Assembly: GCA_033239005.1 (NCBI GenBank)
Contig: BSQZ01000069.1
Coordinates: 968,501 to 1,032,500 of the forward strand
Source: Lamellibrachia satsuma
Lineage: Eukaryota > Annelida > Polychaeta > Sabellida > Siboglinidae
DNA length: 64,000 bases
Direction: 5' to 3'
Part shown: positions 24,690 through 35,645 of the stretch, one piece after another
How positions within the stretch are numbered: position 1 is the stretch's first letter
How the letters are laid out: each line of letters starts with the position of its first letter
Translations under genes and position numbers: made by a program
The notes under the pieces: model-generated
Told to the model about the DNA's origin: nothing
The model's input: only the letters and a program-made list of their open reading frames with translations
Database searches by the model: none

Positions 24690-25145
24690 AAAACATGATG
24701 CACTCTAAGGGTTGGTTGCATAACGTCAGGTATTCGAAAAACGTAGACGATAGTAGTTGGTTGGCGGTGGTTTGATCACCATGTTTTGTAACAAAATTAA
24801 TCACTCCAGTGCAGCTAAACAGTGGGTGAAACTGGTGTGAATGCACACTGACGCTACTGGGGATAGTATAACCAGGCAGCAGGCGGACAGTGTCTTGGCA
24901 GCCATGTCCAAGTAGTTGTATAAAGTGCAGATTATATCCATCAATTGTCAGGAGCGAACCAATATGAATGTCTTGCACATGCAGTGAATTCATCGCAGCT
25001 AAGGCCAATTGTCTGAGGTCTCCTTTCCAAGTATTCACTCCAGTGTTGTATACATGGAGTAACATGATTATGCTTCAGTATAAAAATGATGGTCAACTGA
25101 TTAGCAATATGTGCAATATCTGAAGTCCTACACCACGTAATGGTG
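24690..25145. repeat. Interspersed repeat 'B', copy 1
   Basis: Similar along its length to 39,150-39,700 and in part to 40,840-41,045: GGTGGTTTGATCACCATGTT, TCCAGTGTTGTATAC, GATTATGCTTCAGT and ATATCTGAAGTCCTACAC. It ends about 70 bp from exon 12. No coding capacity seen. Confidence 0.75.
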
Positions 25146-25215
25146 ACAGGAATCACTACTAAACACTACATTTTTGGACTTTGAAATCACCCTTAATATC
25201 ATGACTGAGCCATAC

Positions 25216-25369
25216 CTTATTCTCAGCCACTGTAACATTGGGGTCGTGAACCCACCACACAGAATTACTGTTGTCTCCACAATCAGTAGTGTTGTCGTAA
25301 ACATGATTCGACGCGAGGCGGTCGTTGTGTTACGGATGGCCAGCGCAAACGCCATAGCACCACGCAAAC
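25216..25369 (-). CDS. Exchanger exon 12: [13 protein letters not shown] helices
   Basis: Acceptor cattgattgtag|GTTTGCG, donor AATAAG|gtatgg. The product starts [20 protein letters not shown] and continues to [24 protein letters not shown] is diagnostic of NHE6/7/9. Ends in phase 2. This is the last part of the membrane domain. Confidence 0.95.
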
Positions 25370-25532
25370 CTACAATCAATGTCAATCATTAATTGAAAGC
25401 TCAATCGTTACTGACAGCTGTCAATCATTACATGCAGCTTTCAATCAACTAGAGTATCCACTAAAAATTACGTCTATCAGAAAATAGGACAGAAATATAA
25501 ATTAGTGCACTCAATCACAAACAAATACATGT

Positions 25533-25776
25533 AACATATTCGACCTATAAAGCATACATGCTGTAATTAGCGTACTTGTTTAATCAGTAGTATTAATAAT
25601 TATTGTAATCTGGCCAGTGTGATACAACTGAAGTGTCGCCATCTGGTGTTAAACAGTTGGCACCACTTTCCACTTGTTCTACACTAGTCAACAAATGACA
25701 CCATTAGTGTTAAATAGTTACCTTAAACATTTTGGTGTATGCTTATAAGAACAGAGTCCTTGACATTTCTTCATTT
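25533..25776 (-). mobile_element. MITE-like element copy, one end lost
   Basis: Antisense orientation: ATATTCGACCTATAAAGCAT end, internal hairpin at 25,620-25,680, and TATGCTTATAAGAACAGAGT. The other terminal inverted repeat is missing. Confidence 0.85.
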
Positions 25777-25889
25777 GTGTGGATTCTTTTACTTCTCCTA
25801 GTCTAGACACCAGGCAAGGAGCTCTACAGCCTTTACATAATCATCTGTAAAAATTTTTTTTCAAACTTTCTGCCTATATACCAGGTCAT

Positions 25890-25985
25890 ATGAGACAATT
25901 TGTTGGTCACCGACAGGTATCAAGCCCACAATCTCTTGGTCGCGACGTGAGCGTCAGACCAACAGACTCTACCCAGAATACATAA
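25890..25985 (-). other. tRNA-like fragment (SINE head or tRNA pseudogene)
   Basis: Minus strand reads TAGAGTCTGTTGGTCTGACG then GTGGGCTTGATACC, resembling pol III A and B boxes at normal tRNA spacing. No intact cloverleaf was confirmed by eye. Confidence 0.35.
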
Positions 25986-26065
25986 TATGTTTAATCACCA
26001 GATGGCGAATAAACCGATTGTCGACAGGAGCTTGTGAAAAGTTTCCTTTGATTTTTTAGTGTTCG

Positions 26066-26165
26066 TCATGGTGCAGAACAGTGTTCATGGTGCAGAACAG
26101 TATTCATGGTGCAGAACAGTGTTCATGGTGCAGAACAGTGTTCATGGTGCAGAACAGTGTTCATC
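26066..26165. repeat. 19-bp tandem repeat, about 5 copies
   Basis: Unit GTTCATGGTGCAGAACAGT, with one GT/AT variant. Confidence 0.95.
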
Positions 26166-26382
26166 TCTTAATTAACATTACTTCTTGTCATGGTATATCT
26201 ATATCCATAACTGGCAGACATAATTTGAATAAAATGGACAGACACACAAGATATTCCCGCAATTGTTTTTGGAGCGTGCTGAAACAACGCATGTCTACGC
26301 CAAGTTGTCAACGTGTGCTCAATCGCGTTAACAATTATTCAAACATCAAATCGACCAATTTTTGCATTCTGGATATTTTTTA

Positions 26383-28016
26383 TCAATCTAACCTGAGTTT
26401 GTCACCATGTGTTGGATGTAATAATACATCTTGTTTGCTCAATCTTACCTGAGAATGTCACCATGTGTTGGATGCAATAACGGATCTTATTTGATCAATC
26501 TTACCTGAGAATGTCATCATGTGTTGGATGTAACAATACATCTTGTTTGATCAATCTTGCCTGAGAATGTAACCGTGTGTTGGATGTAATAATGGTACTT
26601 GTTTGATCAATCTTGCCTGAGAATGTAACCGTGTGTTGGATGTAATAATGGTTCTTGTTTGATCAATCTTACCAGAGAATGTAACCGTGTGTTGGATGTA
26701 ACAATACATCTTGTTTGATCAATCTTGCCTGAGAATGTAACTGTGTGTTGGATGTAATAATGGTTCTTGTTTGATCAATCTTACCTGACAATATAATCAT
26801 ATGTTGGATCTAAAAATATTACTTGTTTGATCAATCTTGCCTGAGAATGTAATCGTATGCTAGATGTAATAATGGTTCTTGTTTGATCAATCTTACCTGA
26901 GAATGTCATCATGTGTTGGATGTAACAACACATCTTGTTTGATCAATCTTGCCTGAGTATGTAACTGTGTATTGGATGTAATAATGGTTCTTGTTTGATC
27001 AATCTTACCTGACAATATAATCATATGTTGGACGTAATAATGGTACTTGTTTGATCAATCTTGCCTGAGAATGTAATCGTATGTTAGATGTAATAATGAA
27101 TCTTGTTTGATCAATCTTACCTGAGAATGTCATCATGTGTTGGATGTAACAATACATCTTGTTTGATCAATCTTGCCTGAGTATGTAACTGTGTATTGGA
27201 TGTAATAATGGTTCTTGTTTGATCAATCTTACCTGACAATATAATCATACGTTGGATGTAATAATGGTACTTGTTTGATCAATCTTGCCTGAGAATGTAA
27301 CCGTGTGTTGGATGTAATAATGGTTCTTGTTTGATCAATCTTACCAGAGAATGTAACCGTGTGTTGGATGTAACAATACATCTTGTTTGATCAATCTTGC
27401 CTGAGAATGTAACTGTGTGTTGGATGTAATAATGGTTCTTGTTTGATCAATCTTACCTGACAATATAATCATATGTTGGATGTAATAATGGTTCTTGTTT
27501 GATCAATCTTACAAGAGAATGTAACCGTATGTTAGATGTAATAATGGTTCTTGTTTGATCAATCTTACAAGAGAATGTAACCGTATGTTAGATGTAATAA
27601 TGGATCTTGTTTGATCAATCTTACCTGAGAATGTCATCATGTGTTGGATGTAACAATACATCTTGTTTGATCAATCTTGCCTGACAATATAATCATATGT
27701 TGGATGTAATAATGGTTCTTGTTTGATCAATCTTACAAGAGAATGTAACCGTATGTTAGATGTAATAATGGATCTTGTTTGATCAATCTTACCTGAGAAT
27801 GTAACTGTGTGTTGGATGTAATAATGGTTATTGTTTGATCAATCTTACCTGACAATATAACCATATGTTGGATGTAATAATGGATCTTGTTTGATCGATC
27901 TTACCTGAGAATGTAACCGTGTATTGTATGTAATAATGGTTCTTGTTTGATCAATCTTACCTGAGAACATCATCATGTGTTGGATGTTATAGTGGATCTT
28001 GTTTGACCGACCGAGA
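26383..28016. repeat. Minisatellite, 56-bp unit, about 28 copies, each carrying the exon 11 splice donor
   Basis: On the gene strand each unit reads AAACAAGAT..., ACATCCAACACATG, ATTCTCAG|GTAAGATTGATC. This is the last ~50 bases of exchanger exon 11 ([16 protein letters not shown]) plus its donor. The copy inside the exon keeps the coding sequence; intronic copies have drifted and form several sub-types that recur as higher-order blocks. Most copies keep CAGGTAAG or a one-base variant. Confidence 0.95.
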
Positions 28017-28072
28017 TTGAGAAGGAATGAGAGGGGATAGATGTTGCACATCCGACCCAAGATCACTGCTAC
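27961..28072 (-). CDS. Exchanger exon 11: [21 protein letters not shown] ... MMMFSG
   Basis: Acceptor attgacacag|GTAGCA, donor TTCTCAG|gtaagat. It encodes [37 protein letters not shown], close to vertebrate NIYPLS and FQHMMMF. The last ~50 exon bases plus the donor form the unit of the 56-bp array that fills the next 1.58 kb of the intron. Ends in phase 1. Confidence 0.94.
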
Positions 28073-28109
28073 CTGTGTCAATATGTCAAGGAAACTAAAA
28101 CAGCCCTGC

Positions 28110-28990
28110 AAATGTACATCAAGTCAAGAGATTAATAAAATATATATTTTCTTTTAGTCTTCTTTCCACCTGGTCCCTTACAAGGTGGGGGCCACAACCC
28201 TTAATTGGTTCCACCATCTTGACGAGTTGTTGCCATCTGTCATGACTCTCGGCCAGTTTCTGTTCTTTTAATCACAACTATAAAGTTTACTGGCCACAAC
28301 AACATTTTGGTAACCATTCAGACATTCTTGTTCACCAGATAGTATGACAAACATATGAAGAACTACGTCGTTCCATAACTCAGTTCCTGAAGAAGGTGGC
28401 TGGCGGTTGCTGAAATGTCTGAATAGTAGTGAATAGTTTGCAGTTTTGATTAATGAAAATCTATATTGTGAAATTGAAATAGTCCTGTCAATTAATTTTG
28501 AATATAAAAGAACAACCAAAGAACTCATGTTATATTTGATGTTTATAATGTTTATAATGCAACCAGTTTTTCTTACTATGCATAACAATGTTTTTGTTGA
28601 CAGTTTGTGGATGTCTTCAGACTGGCCACCGGATGGTGCTGCAGTGCCATACACTTGGTTCATCCAATTCTCAATGTAGGGAGATTGCGGTGAACACAAT
28701 TTGTGGTGAAACTTTGGATGAAAATTGTCCAACTTGTGGAATATCAGAAAAGGCTCAGAGCAAACACAAAATCTCTGCTGTGGGACAATTTGATTTGATC
28801 ACAAGAAGGCACTGGTGTTGTTAAAGCGATGAACAAACGAATGAATGGACGGACGGACGGATGAACAATTCCCCCAATTTTACGGAAAAGCTGGAGATTT
28901 CATTTTAATTTGGGAGATTGGGAGGTTTTAATAAGATTGCTCAAAATTCAGGAAATCTCCCATCAAATTGAAAGACTTGGAACCCCTGTG
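28110..28990. other. Intron; nothing recognised
   Basis: Between exons 10 and 11. Overlapping frames of 77-154 codons occur, without similarity to anything recognised and without supporting splice sites. A short (ACGG)n stretch is at 28,845-28,860. Confidence 0.4.
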
Positions 28991-29090
28991 AATGAAATCA
29001 TGTGAAAGTCATTAGCCGCACAACTCCACAAATGACTACGTGTATCATTAGTGCATCATAAATGACTGCAGAGTATTCTGGGAAGGATAC

Positions 29091-29204
29091 AAATGCACCA
29101 ATGATGAACCAGGGGTTCCACTCGTGTTTCGTGAACGTGAATGTTGACACACCAATGTAGATGAAGACAAAGTTCTCCATGAGGAAGTTAAGCACCTCGA
29201 ATAG
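29091..29204 (-). CDS. Exchanger exon 10: [18 protein letters not shown] helix
   Basis: Acceptor cttgtttcag|CTATTCG, donor GCATTT|gtatcc. Begins [18 protein letters not shown] and ends [10 protein letters not shown], matching vertebrate LFELLNFLAENFIFSYMG. The acceptor and the first ~38 exon bases are the seed of a large 48/39-bp array immediately upstream (29,205-29,865). Phase 0 at both ends. Confidence 0.93.
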
Positions 29205-29865
29205 CTGAAACAAGACAAAGTTCACAATGAGGAAGTTGAGCATGTCAAACAGCTGAAACAAGACAAAATTCACAATGAGGAAGATAAGCACCTCAACAGC
29301 TGAAACAAGACAGAGTTCACAATGAGGAAGTTGAGCACCTCAAACAGCTGAAACAAGACAAAGTTCACAATGAGGGAGTTGAGCACCTCAAACAGCTGAA
29401 ACAAGACAAAGTTCACAATGAGGAAGTTAAGCACCTCGAACAGCTGAAACAAGACAGAGTTCACAATGAGGAATTTGAGCACCTCAAACAGCTGAAACAA
29501 GACAAAGTTCACAATGAGGAAGTTGAGCACCTCAAACAGCTGAAACAAGACAAAGTTCACAATGAGGAAGTTTAGCACCTCGAACAGCTGAAACAAAACA
29601 AAGTTCACAATGAGCAACTCAAACAGTAGAAACAAGACAAAGTTCACAATGAGCAACTTGAACAGTCGAAACAAGACAAGGTTTACTATGAGCAACTCGA
29701 ACAGTAGAAACAAGACAAAGTTCACAATGAGCAACTTGAACAGTAGAAACAAGACAAAGTTCACAATGAGCAACTTGAACAGTTGAAACAAGATAAAGTT
29801 CACAGTGAGCAACTCGAACAGTAGACACAAGACAAAGTGCTCCATGAGGAACTGAAGCATGGCTA
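29185..29865. repeat. Minisatellite, 48-bp then 39-bp units, about 15 copies, each carrying the exon 10 splice acceptor
   Basis: On the gene strand units read TTGTCTTGTTTCAG|CTGTTC then GAGGTGCTTAACTTCCTCAT, which is the acceptor plus the start of exchanger exon 10 (LFEVLNFL). Units of 48 and 39 bp are multiples of three and mostly lack stops, so a 196-codon frame of [16 protein letters not shown] repeats is open. 48-bp units lie next to the exon; 39-bp units, lacking part of the exon segment, lie farther away. Confidence 0.95.
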
Positions 29866-29929
29866 TGTTAGTTTCGGTCCCGTCTCATTAATTTAGGACA
29901 TAAAAGAACCAGCAAGGACAACAGGCACC

Positions 29930-30060
29930 CTAGCAGTGACCCCCTGGCAGTGACCCCCCTGGTAGTGATCCTCCCCTATTAGTGACCCCCCAGCAGTGAC
30001 CCCCCCCCCGACAGTGACCCCCCTGGTAGTGACCCCCCCGGCAGTGACCACCCTCAGTGC
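29930..30060. repeat. C-rich degenerate repeat
   Basis: Units of about 14-16 bp resemble GCAGTGACCCCCC. On the minus (transcribed gene) strand this is G-rich with runs of five or more G. Confidence 0.85.
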
Positions 30061-30202
30061 CAGCATAGAGGCCCTATCAGATTCTAGTAACCATAGCATT
30101 TTTAGAGACTAGAGAGTTAATACAAGAGTGCTAGAAACCATTAGGAGCATTAGGAGTGAACAGGTATGCTAGAGAAGACATAGAACACACAAGTTGTATT
30201 AC

Positions 30203-30291
30203 CTGCTTTGTCCAGACTTTGGCCTCGGTTGACAAGTTATTGAAGGTGTAGTGGGCCTGACAGATTCCACAGAACAGCACAGCAACAATAC
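30203..30291 (-). CDS. Exchanger exon 9: [21 protein letters not shown]
   Basis: Acceptor gtgttgcag|GTATTG, donor AAGCAG|gtaata. The peptide [20 protein letters not shown] continues [10 protein letters not shown], matching the family segment ending in NNLSTE. The acceptor and first six exon bases lie in a unit of about 35 bp repeated three times upstream (30,285-30,390). Confidence 0.94.
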
Positions 30292-30390
30292 CTGCAACAC
30301 AGGAGAATCACTCATTTACAATACCTGCAACACAGGAGAATCACTCATTTACAATACCTGCAACACAGGAGAATCACTGCAGTACATTAC
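30285..30390. repeat. 35-bp triplication carrying the exon 9 splice acceptor
   Basis: On the gene strand each of the three copies contains GATTCTCCTGTGTTGCAG|GTATTG, i.e. the acceptor and first six bases of exchanger exon 9. Confidence 0.93.
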
Positions 30391-30483
30391 CTCTCACTGA
30401 CATTCCTACATTCCTACATGCTTTGATTTTACTGGGAGTCTGTGAGTCCTTGTTTCACTTGTCAACCATCCGTCAACGTGCGT

Positions 30484-31152
30484 GTAGTCGTGTATGCTGC
30501 CATCATGAATCAGCCGCACCCTGTACTGAGTGGTCATACTCACTTCTGTTTGTAGTCGTGTACGCTGCCATCATGAATCAGCCGCACCCTGTACTGAGTG
30601 GCCATACTCACTTCTGTTTGTAGTCGTGTATGCTGCCATCATGAATCAGCCGCACCCTGTACTGAGTGGTCATACTCACTTCTGTTTGTAGTCGTGTATG
30701 CTGCCATCATGAATCAGCCGCACCCTGTACTGGTCATACTCACTTCTGTTTGTAGTCGTGTATGCTGCCATCATGAATCAGCCGCACCCTGTACTGAGTG
30801 GTCATACTCACTTCTGTTTGTAGTCGTGTACGCTGCCATCACGAATCAGCCGCACCCTGTACTGAGTGGTCATACTCACTTCTGTTTGTAGTCGTGTATG
30901 CTGCCATCATGAATCAGCCGCACCCTGTACTGAGTGGCCATACTCACTTCTGTTTGTAGTCGTGTACGCTGCCATCATGAATCAGCCACACCCTGTACTG
31001 AGTGGTCATACTCACTTCTGTTTGTAGTCGTGTACGCTGCCATCATGAATCAGCCGCACCCTGTACTGAGTGGTCATACTCACTTCTGTTTGTAGTCGTG
31101 TACGCTGCCATCATGAATCAGCCGCACCCTGTACTGGTCATACTCACTTGTT
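30484..31152. repeat. Minisatellite, 68-bp unit, about 10 copies
   Basis: Unit contains GCTGCCATCATGAATCAGCC, GCACCCTGTACTGAGTGG and TCATACTCACTTCTGTTTG. Two copies lack the eight bases around GAGTGG. Intronic; it contains no recognised exon boundary. Confidence 0.97.
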
Positions 31153-31162
31153 TGTTCAGAAA

Positions 31163-31476
31163 TACCGTGTTCAACAAAATAAGCACACAGTATGCTTAAA
31201 AAAAAATTGGGCCATGAAAAAAGTGAAGGAATTTGTTCTTATAAGTGCACACCAAAATGTTTTTCTCTTGACAATAAGGTAACTGTTTAACACCACTTAC
31301 GTCATTTGGTGACTAGCGTAAAACAACTGAAAAGTGGTGCCAACTGTTTAACATCAGATGGCAACATTTTTCAGTTGTTCCACACTAGTCAAATTACAAT
31401 AATTATGGATTCTGCTGATTATAAAAGGGGGCGTATGCTAATTAGGGCATGTACGCTTAATAAGTCAAATACAGTA
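31163..31476 (+). mobile_element. MITE-like element, near full length (314 bp)
   Basis: Both terminal inverted repeats are present (TACCGTGTTCAACAAAATAA at the left, TTAATAAGTCAAATACAGTA at the right) with TA at each outer edge. It inserted at the end of the 68-bp array. Confidence 0.9.
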
Positions 31477-31652
31477 CCCGTGAACACGGCATTCCCGATG
31501 TAACATGCCCTAAGCCACCTTAAATTATGGGAAGTTGATGCAACAGTGGCGCCACATGGTGGACTAGGTCATTGAAAAAGTATGGACTCCCAAATTTGTC
31601 TGTGCGCTCCCAAATATGAGCAGTTTCCCATAAAATTCAAAGCCTGGTATAC

Positions 31653-31758
31653 CTGTCATCTCAGCAGCCTCCGCAGCAAGGAATGTTCCATAGGACATGA
31701 GGAAGAAGAGAGACGTCTCCAGCAGCGGGAACTCGTGGATGTGGGTGTACTTGGTGAG
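31653..31758 (-). CDS. Exchanger exon 8: [24 protein letters not shown]
   Basis: Acceptor cccctgccag|CTCACC, donor GATGACAG|gtatacc. The peptide contains [20 protein letters not shown], corresponding to [20 protein letters not shown] of vertebrate NHE6. Ends in phase 1. A copy of the MITE-like element ends less than 200 bp downstream of its donor. Confidence 0.94.
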
Positions 31759-31879
31759 CTGGCAGGGGTCAAGGTCGTAACATAAAATAATCATTCATTT
31801 ATGTAGTGTATAATAATCCCCACATCACCCTTGTGTGTGCAAACCGTTGGTCCTCAACGACCTTTTCTTTTTTGTCATG

Positions 31880-32635
31880 CTTTAGCCTCTCGACTGTTTA
31901 CCCTCTACCGTTTAGCCTCTCGACTGTTTAGCCTCTACCGTTTAGCCTCTCCACTGTTTAGCCTCTCCACTGTTTACCCTCTACCGTTTAGCCTCTCCAC
32001 TGTTTATCCTCTCCACTGTTTACCCTCTACCGTTTAGCCTCTCGACTGTTTAGCCTCTTCACTGTTTACCCTCTACTGTTTAGCCTCTCGACTGTTTAGC
32101 CTCTTCACTGTTTACCCTCTACTGTTTAGCCTTCTCTACTGTTTAGCCTTCTCTACTGTTTACCCTCTCCACTGTTTAGCCTCTCCACTATCCACTGTTT
32201 ACCCTCTAGTTTTTAGCCTCTCCACTGTTTAGCCTCTCCATTGTTTAGCTTTTACCATTTATCCTCTCCACTGCCTCTATTGTTTATCCTCTCCACTGTT
32301 TAGTCTATACTGTTAGCCTCTCCACCGTTTAGCCTCTCCACCTCCACTGTTTAGGCTCTACTGTTTATCCTCTCCACTGCCTCTACTGTTTAGCCTCTCC
32401 ACCTCCACTGTTTAGCCTCTCCGCTGTTTATCCTTTCCACTGTTTAGCCTCTCCACCTCCACTGTTTATCCTTTCCACTGTTTAGCCTCTCCACCTCCAC
32501 TGTTTATCCTTTCCACTGTTTAGCCTCTCCACCTCCACTGTTTATCCTTTCCACTGTTTAGCCTCTCCACCTCCATTGTTTAGCATATCCACTGTTTAGC
32601 ATATCCACTGTTTATCCTCTCCACTGTAGTTTCCA
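31880..32635. repeat. Pyrimidine-rich minisatellite, 14-17-bp units
   Basis: Units resemble TTTAGCCTCTCCACTG and TTTACCCTCTACCG. Strong strand asymmetry (plus strand pyrimidine-rich) over 750 bp. No coding sequence. Confidence 0.93.
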
Positions 32636-32639
32636 CACT

Positions 32640-33758
32640 GTTAACACTATACCACACATCTTTCTTAGCCTGACATATTCTTGTATAACCAGATTATTTT
32701 GTTCAAGCCCATAATACTCATGTTGTGTCTGTGCACTTCACATCCCTCATCTCCATTGCCGTGTCTGCCTGGGGCAAATTATGCATAACACAATCATAGC
32801 TAGACAAGTAACTACAAATCACCACTGCATCTATCATGTGTCACATAGGCTAAGGTCTACATTGACAGTAATATCAACTATAACTTTGAGGCTTCCTGGC
32901 ATGCATAATTGTATTTAGAGGTATAATTTTAATTTAAAAAAATGATCTACATTATTAATTATTATCATAATGGAGCTTGTGCATGTATGTTATATCACTC
33001 CTCCAAGACACTTTCCACCTCGGGTGCCAAACGTCCAAGGGTTGATCTACGACCCCAGGAAGGAGCCATACAATTTTTTTTTATTACAGTGGGTTATGGC
33101 CCCATCAGTACCATTACTTCTGGTGATATATGGAACATCCCGGGGCTGCAGTATGGGGGGATCTGTGATCTCCAATTACCTTTTCCATAACGAATGTCGA
33201 CCATGGTCACAGATTAAAGACTGAGGTCCCATGAAACAAGGCATTACATTGGTTGAAATGACATTCTGCCTTACAGTCTGCCCAATCAGAAGCGTGATAA
33301 CATAATTTGATTTACAATGCCTTCATATAAAATTGCTGTATGACAGTTTACCATTCACGGAAATATCTGCAACTAATATCTACAATGAAACACCATTTTT
33401 AATTTCCATGACTTAAAAAAGTACTTTACTTTCCAGGCTTGGAACATTTATTTAGAACATCCATGACTTTCCAAGATTTCCATGACCAACAGTTAATGCA
33501 ATGTGGTAATTATACCAGCAATGCATTTGTCATATGTAAGCAAAACTATTTACATATTACATATCTACAATGTATTAAATTCATAGTAAACACACGCAGT
33601 ACAATCTTTACTCACAAATTGTGATATGTCACTCTCAAAAAGCACATAATCGTTAAACAAAATGTACTTATGATTTTTAAGTATTGATCAAACTTGCAGC
33701 TTTAAAGGTCTTCCTTCAAACTCTTTTTTAGAATAATTTCACAAATATTCAAACCTAC
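32640..33758. other. Intron; nothing recognised
   Basis: Between exons 7 and 8. Short overlapping frames at 32,942-33,224 have no recognisable similarity. Confidence 0.4.
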
Positions 33759-33759
33759 C

Positions 33760-34420
33760 TAGTATCTACTACAACATGCTAGCTCTAGCATCCACTACAA
33801 CATCCTAGCTCTAGCATCCACTACAACATGCTAGCTCTAGCATCCACTACAACATGCTAACTCTAGCATCCGCTACAACATGCTAGCTCACTCTAGCATC
33901 CGCTACAACATGCTAGCTCTAGTATCCACTACAACATGCTAGCTCTAGCATCCATTACGACATGCTAGCTCTAGCATCCACTACAACATGCTAACTCTAG
34001 CATCCACTACAACATGCTAGCTCTAGCATCCATTACGACATGCTAGCTCTAGCATCCACTACGACATGCTAGGTCTAGCATCCACTACGACATGCTAGCT
34101 CTAGCATCCACTACGACATGCTAGCTCTAGCATCCACTACAACATGCTAGCTCTAGCATCCACTACAACATGCTAACTCTAGCATCCGCTACAACATGCT
34201 AGCTCTAGCATCCACTACAACATGCTAGCTCTAGCATCCACTACAACATGCTAGCTCTAGCATCCATTACGACATGCTAGCTCTAGCATCCACTACGACA
34301 TGCTAGGTCTAGCATCCACTACGACATGCTAGCTCTAGCATCCGCTACAACATGCTAACTCTAGCATCCACTACAACATGCTAGCTCTAGCATCCGCTAC
34401 AACATGCTAGCTCTAGTTTT
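33760..34420. repeat. Minisatellite, 26-bp unit, about 25 copies, palindromic core
   Basis: Unit contains ATGCTAGCTCTAGCAT, a near-perfect palindrome, and CCACTACAAC. It abuts the left end of interspersed element 'A'. Confidence 0.96.
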
Positions 34421-34690
34421 TACGAAATCATCAGACAAACCATTAAATTATTTTTGACTGGATACTGTTAAAATTCAGCAAAAAGGCAAAATGGTCCCGC
34501 TCTATATAATATAAATACTATGACATAACGCTATTCACAATGTTGCCAGTTATCCGATCTAATGACTGAAGTCAATTATTTAAATGATTTTTACAAATAA
34601 AAGTATTAATTCTTTTGTTAAACTGACATCGCATATTACCTGAACTATTCATGAACTACAGATTTGAAGATCAACGAACCCGGTGGACTA
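34421..34690 (+). mobile_element. Interspersed element 'A', longest copy
   Basis: Landmarks: ACGAAATCATCAGACAAACC, AAATTATTTTTGACTGGAT, AGTTATCCGATCTAATGA and GAACTATTCATGAACTAC. It shares all of these with 63,085-63,440 and most with the copies at 16.3, 21.0 and 60.0 kb. No terminal inverted repeats or target duplication were seen and no open frame. A non-autonomous Helitron-like element is one possibility. Confidence 0.7.
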
Positions 34691-34743
34691 AACTAATTGA
34701 GGGGGGCATCTAAACATCTGGTGTGTGTGTTGAGAAAGGATAC

Positions 34744-34876
34744 GAGAGCATTCCCGCAGGCCATCACAGAGCCCAGCATACCCGCCCCAAAGAAGACAAG
34801 CAGGAAGTTGCCCAGAGACTTAAGCACGGCCATCCCATCAAATCCATCGGTAGCACTCTCGTATTTCTCCACGGTT
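34744..34876 (-). CDS. Exchanger exon 7: loop and helix after the ND motif
   Basis: Acceptor gtcttgtttcag|AACCGTGG. The peptide starts TVEKYESATDGFDGMAVLKS and continues with a hydrophobic helix ending SVMACGNAL. The donor chosen is CTC|gtatcc, because it joins in frame to [10 protein letters not shown] of exon 8, as in human ALVTKF. gtatcc is not a strong donor; exon 10 uses the same one. Confidence 0.87.
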
Positions 34877-34973
34877 CTGAAACAAGACAAAAGTAGTGTC
34901 TTTGAAAAAAATTGTCAATTAAATGAAGTTGTAAATTTAAAGCTATCGTATTCAACCTACTGGTAATAAGCTT

Positions 34974-35183
34974 ACAGTACTGTTAAAAAAAAATTGGGCA
35001 ATGAAAAAATGTCAAGGAATCTGTTCTTATAAGAGTACGCTAAAATTTGTTTCTCTAGACAACTGTTTAACACTAGTGGTGCCATTAATATTATTAATAT
35101 TGTCACCATCCATGAAAGGCTTAACTAAACCAACAAAAGGTAGGCCGATTAAGGCGTGTACGCTTAGTAGGTCGAATACAGTA
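34974..35183 (+). mobile_element. MITE-like element, internally rearranged copy
   Basis: Left segment (AAATTGGGCAATGAAAAAAT, CTGTTCTTATAAGAGTACGC) and right end (GTACGCTTAGTAGGTCGAAT) are present. The central hairpin is replaced by TTGTCACCATCCATGAAAGG-containing sequence that also occurs at 24,505-24,545 beside another copy. Confidence 0.8.
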
Positions 35184-35645
35184 CATGCATTTTTCTAAAA
35201 TAGGTTTCAACAAATGTAGTGTCATGTGACTCATGTAGTCTGACAGACTTGCCACAGATTATTCCTGTAGCCTCAAATGGGTACACTGTAATATGGCAGA
35301 CCTTCCAAATGTTACGGTTTTTCAAAAGATCTCTTGCTTTTCATGTTTTTGAAAAACCATACGATTTTCCACTTTATTTGGAAATTCTTGTGATTTTTTT
35401 TGGACTTGACTGGTAATCGCAGCGCTACACATCATGAAAATGAACAAGTTGCACGAGACTTGTTGGCTTTTACCGATTTTTTGTCGTTGTGAACATGACT
35501 ACGTCTTGTACAATTATTAGCATATTTTTAGTTGATGGGAAATAAATTGTGTATAATGTTTGTTATGATCCTAGCGTTGTTCTGATATTCCCTATAAACA
35601 GTCTTCAAATGAGGCATTTGCTGTTTCTCAAGGTCTGTGACTTAC

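Noticed and set aside
25890..25985. Functional tRNA gene
   Set aside because: A- and B-box-like sequences are present but an intact cloverleaf with paired acceptor stem could not be drawn; listed only as tRNA-like.
28268..28732. 154-codon minus-strand frame within an exchanger intron
   Set aside because: No similarity recognised, overlapped by open frames on the other strand, and not needed to keep the exchanger frame.
29270..29860. 196-codon hydrophobic repeat frame as a separate gene
   Set aside because: It is the tandem copy of the start of exchanger exon 10 within the intron; no start or termination context of its own.
34697..34966. Plus-strand frame of 89 codons
   Set aside because: Shadow of exchanger exon 7 on the other strand, whose peptide matches the NHE family.
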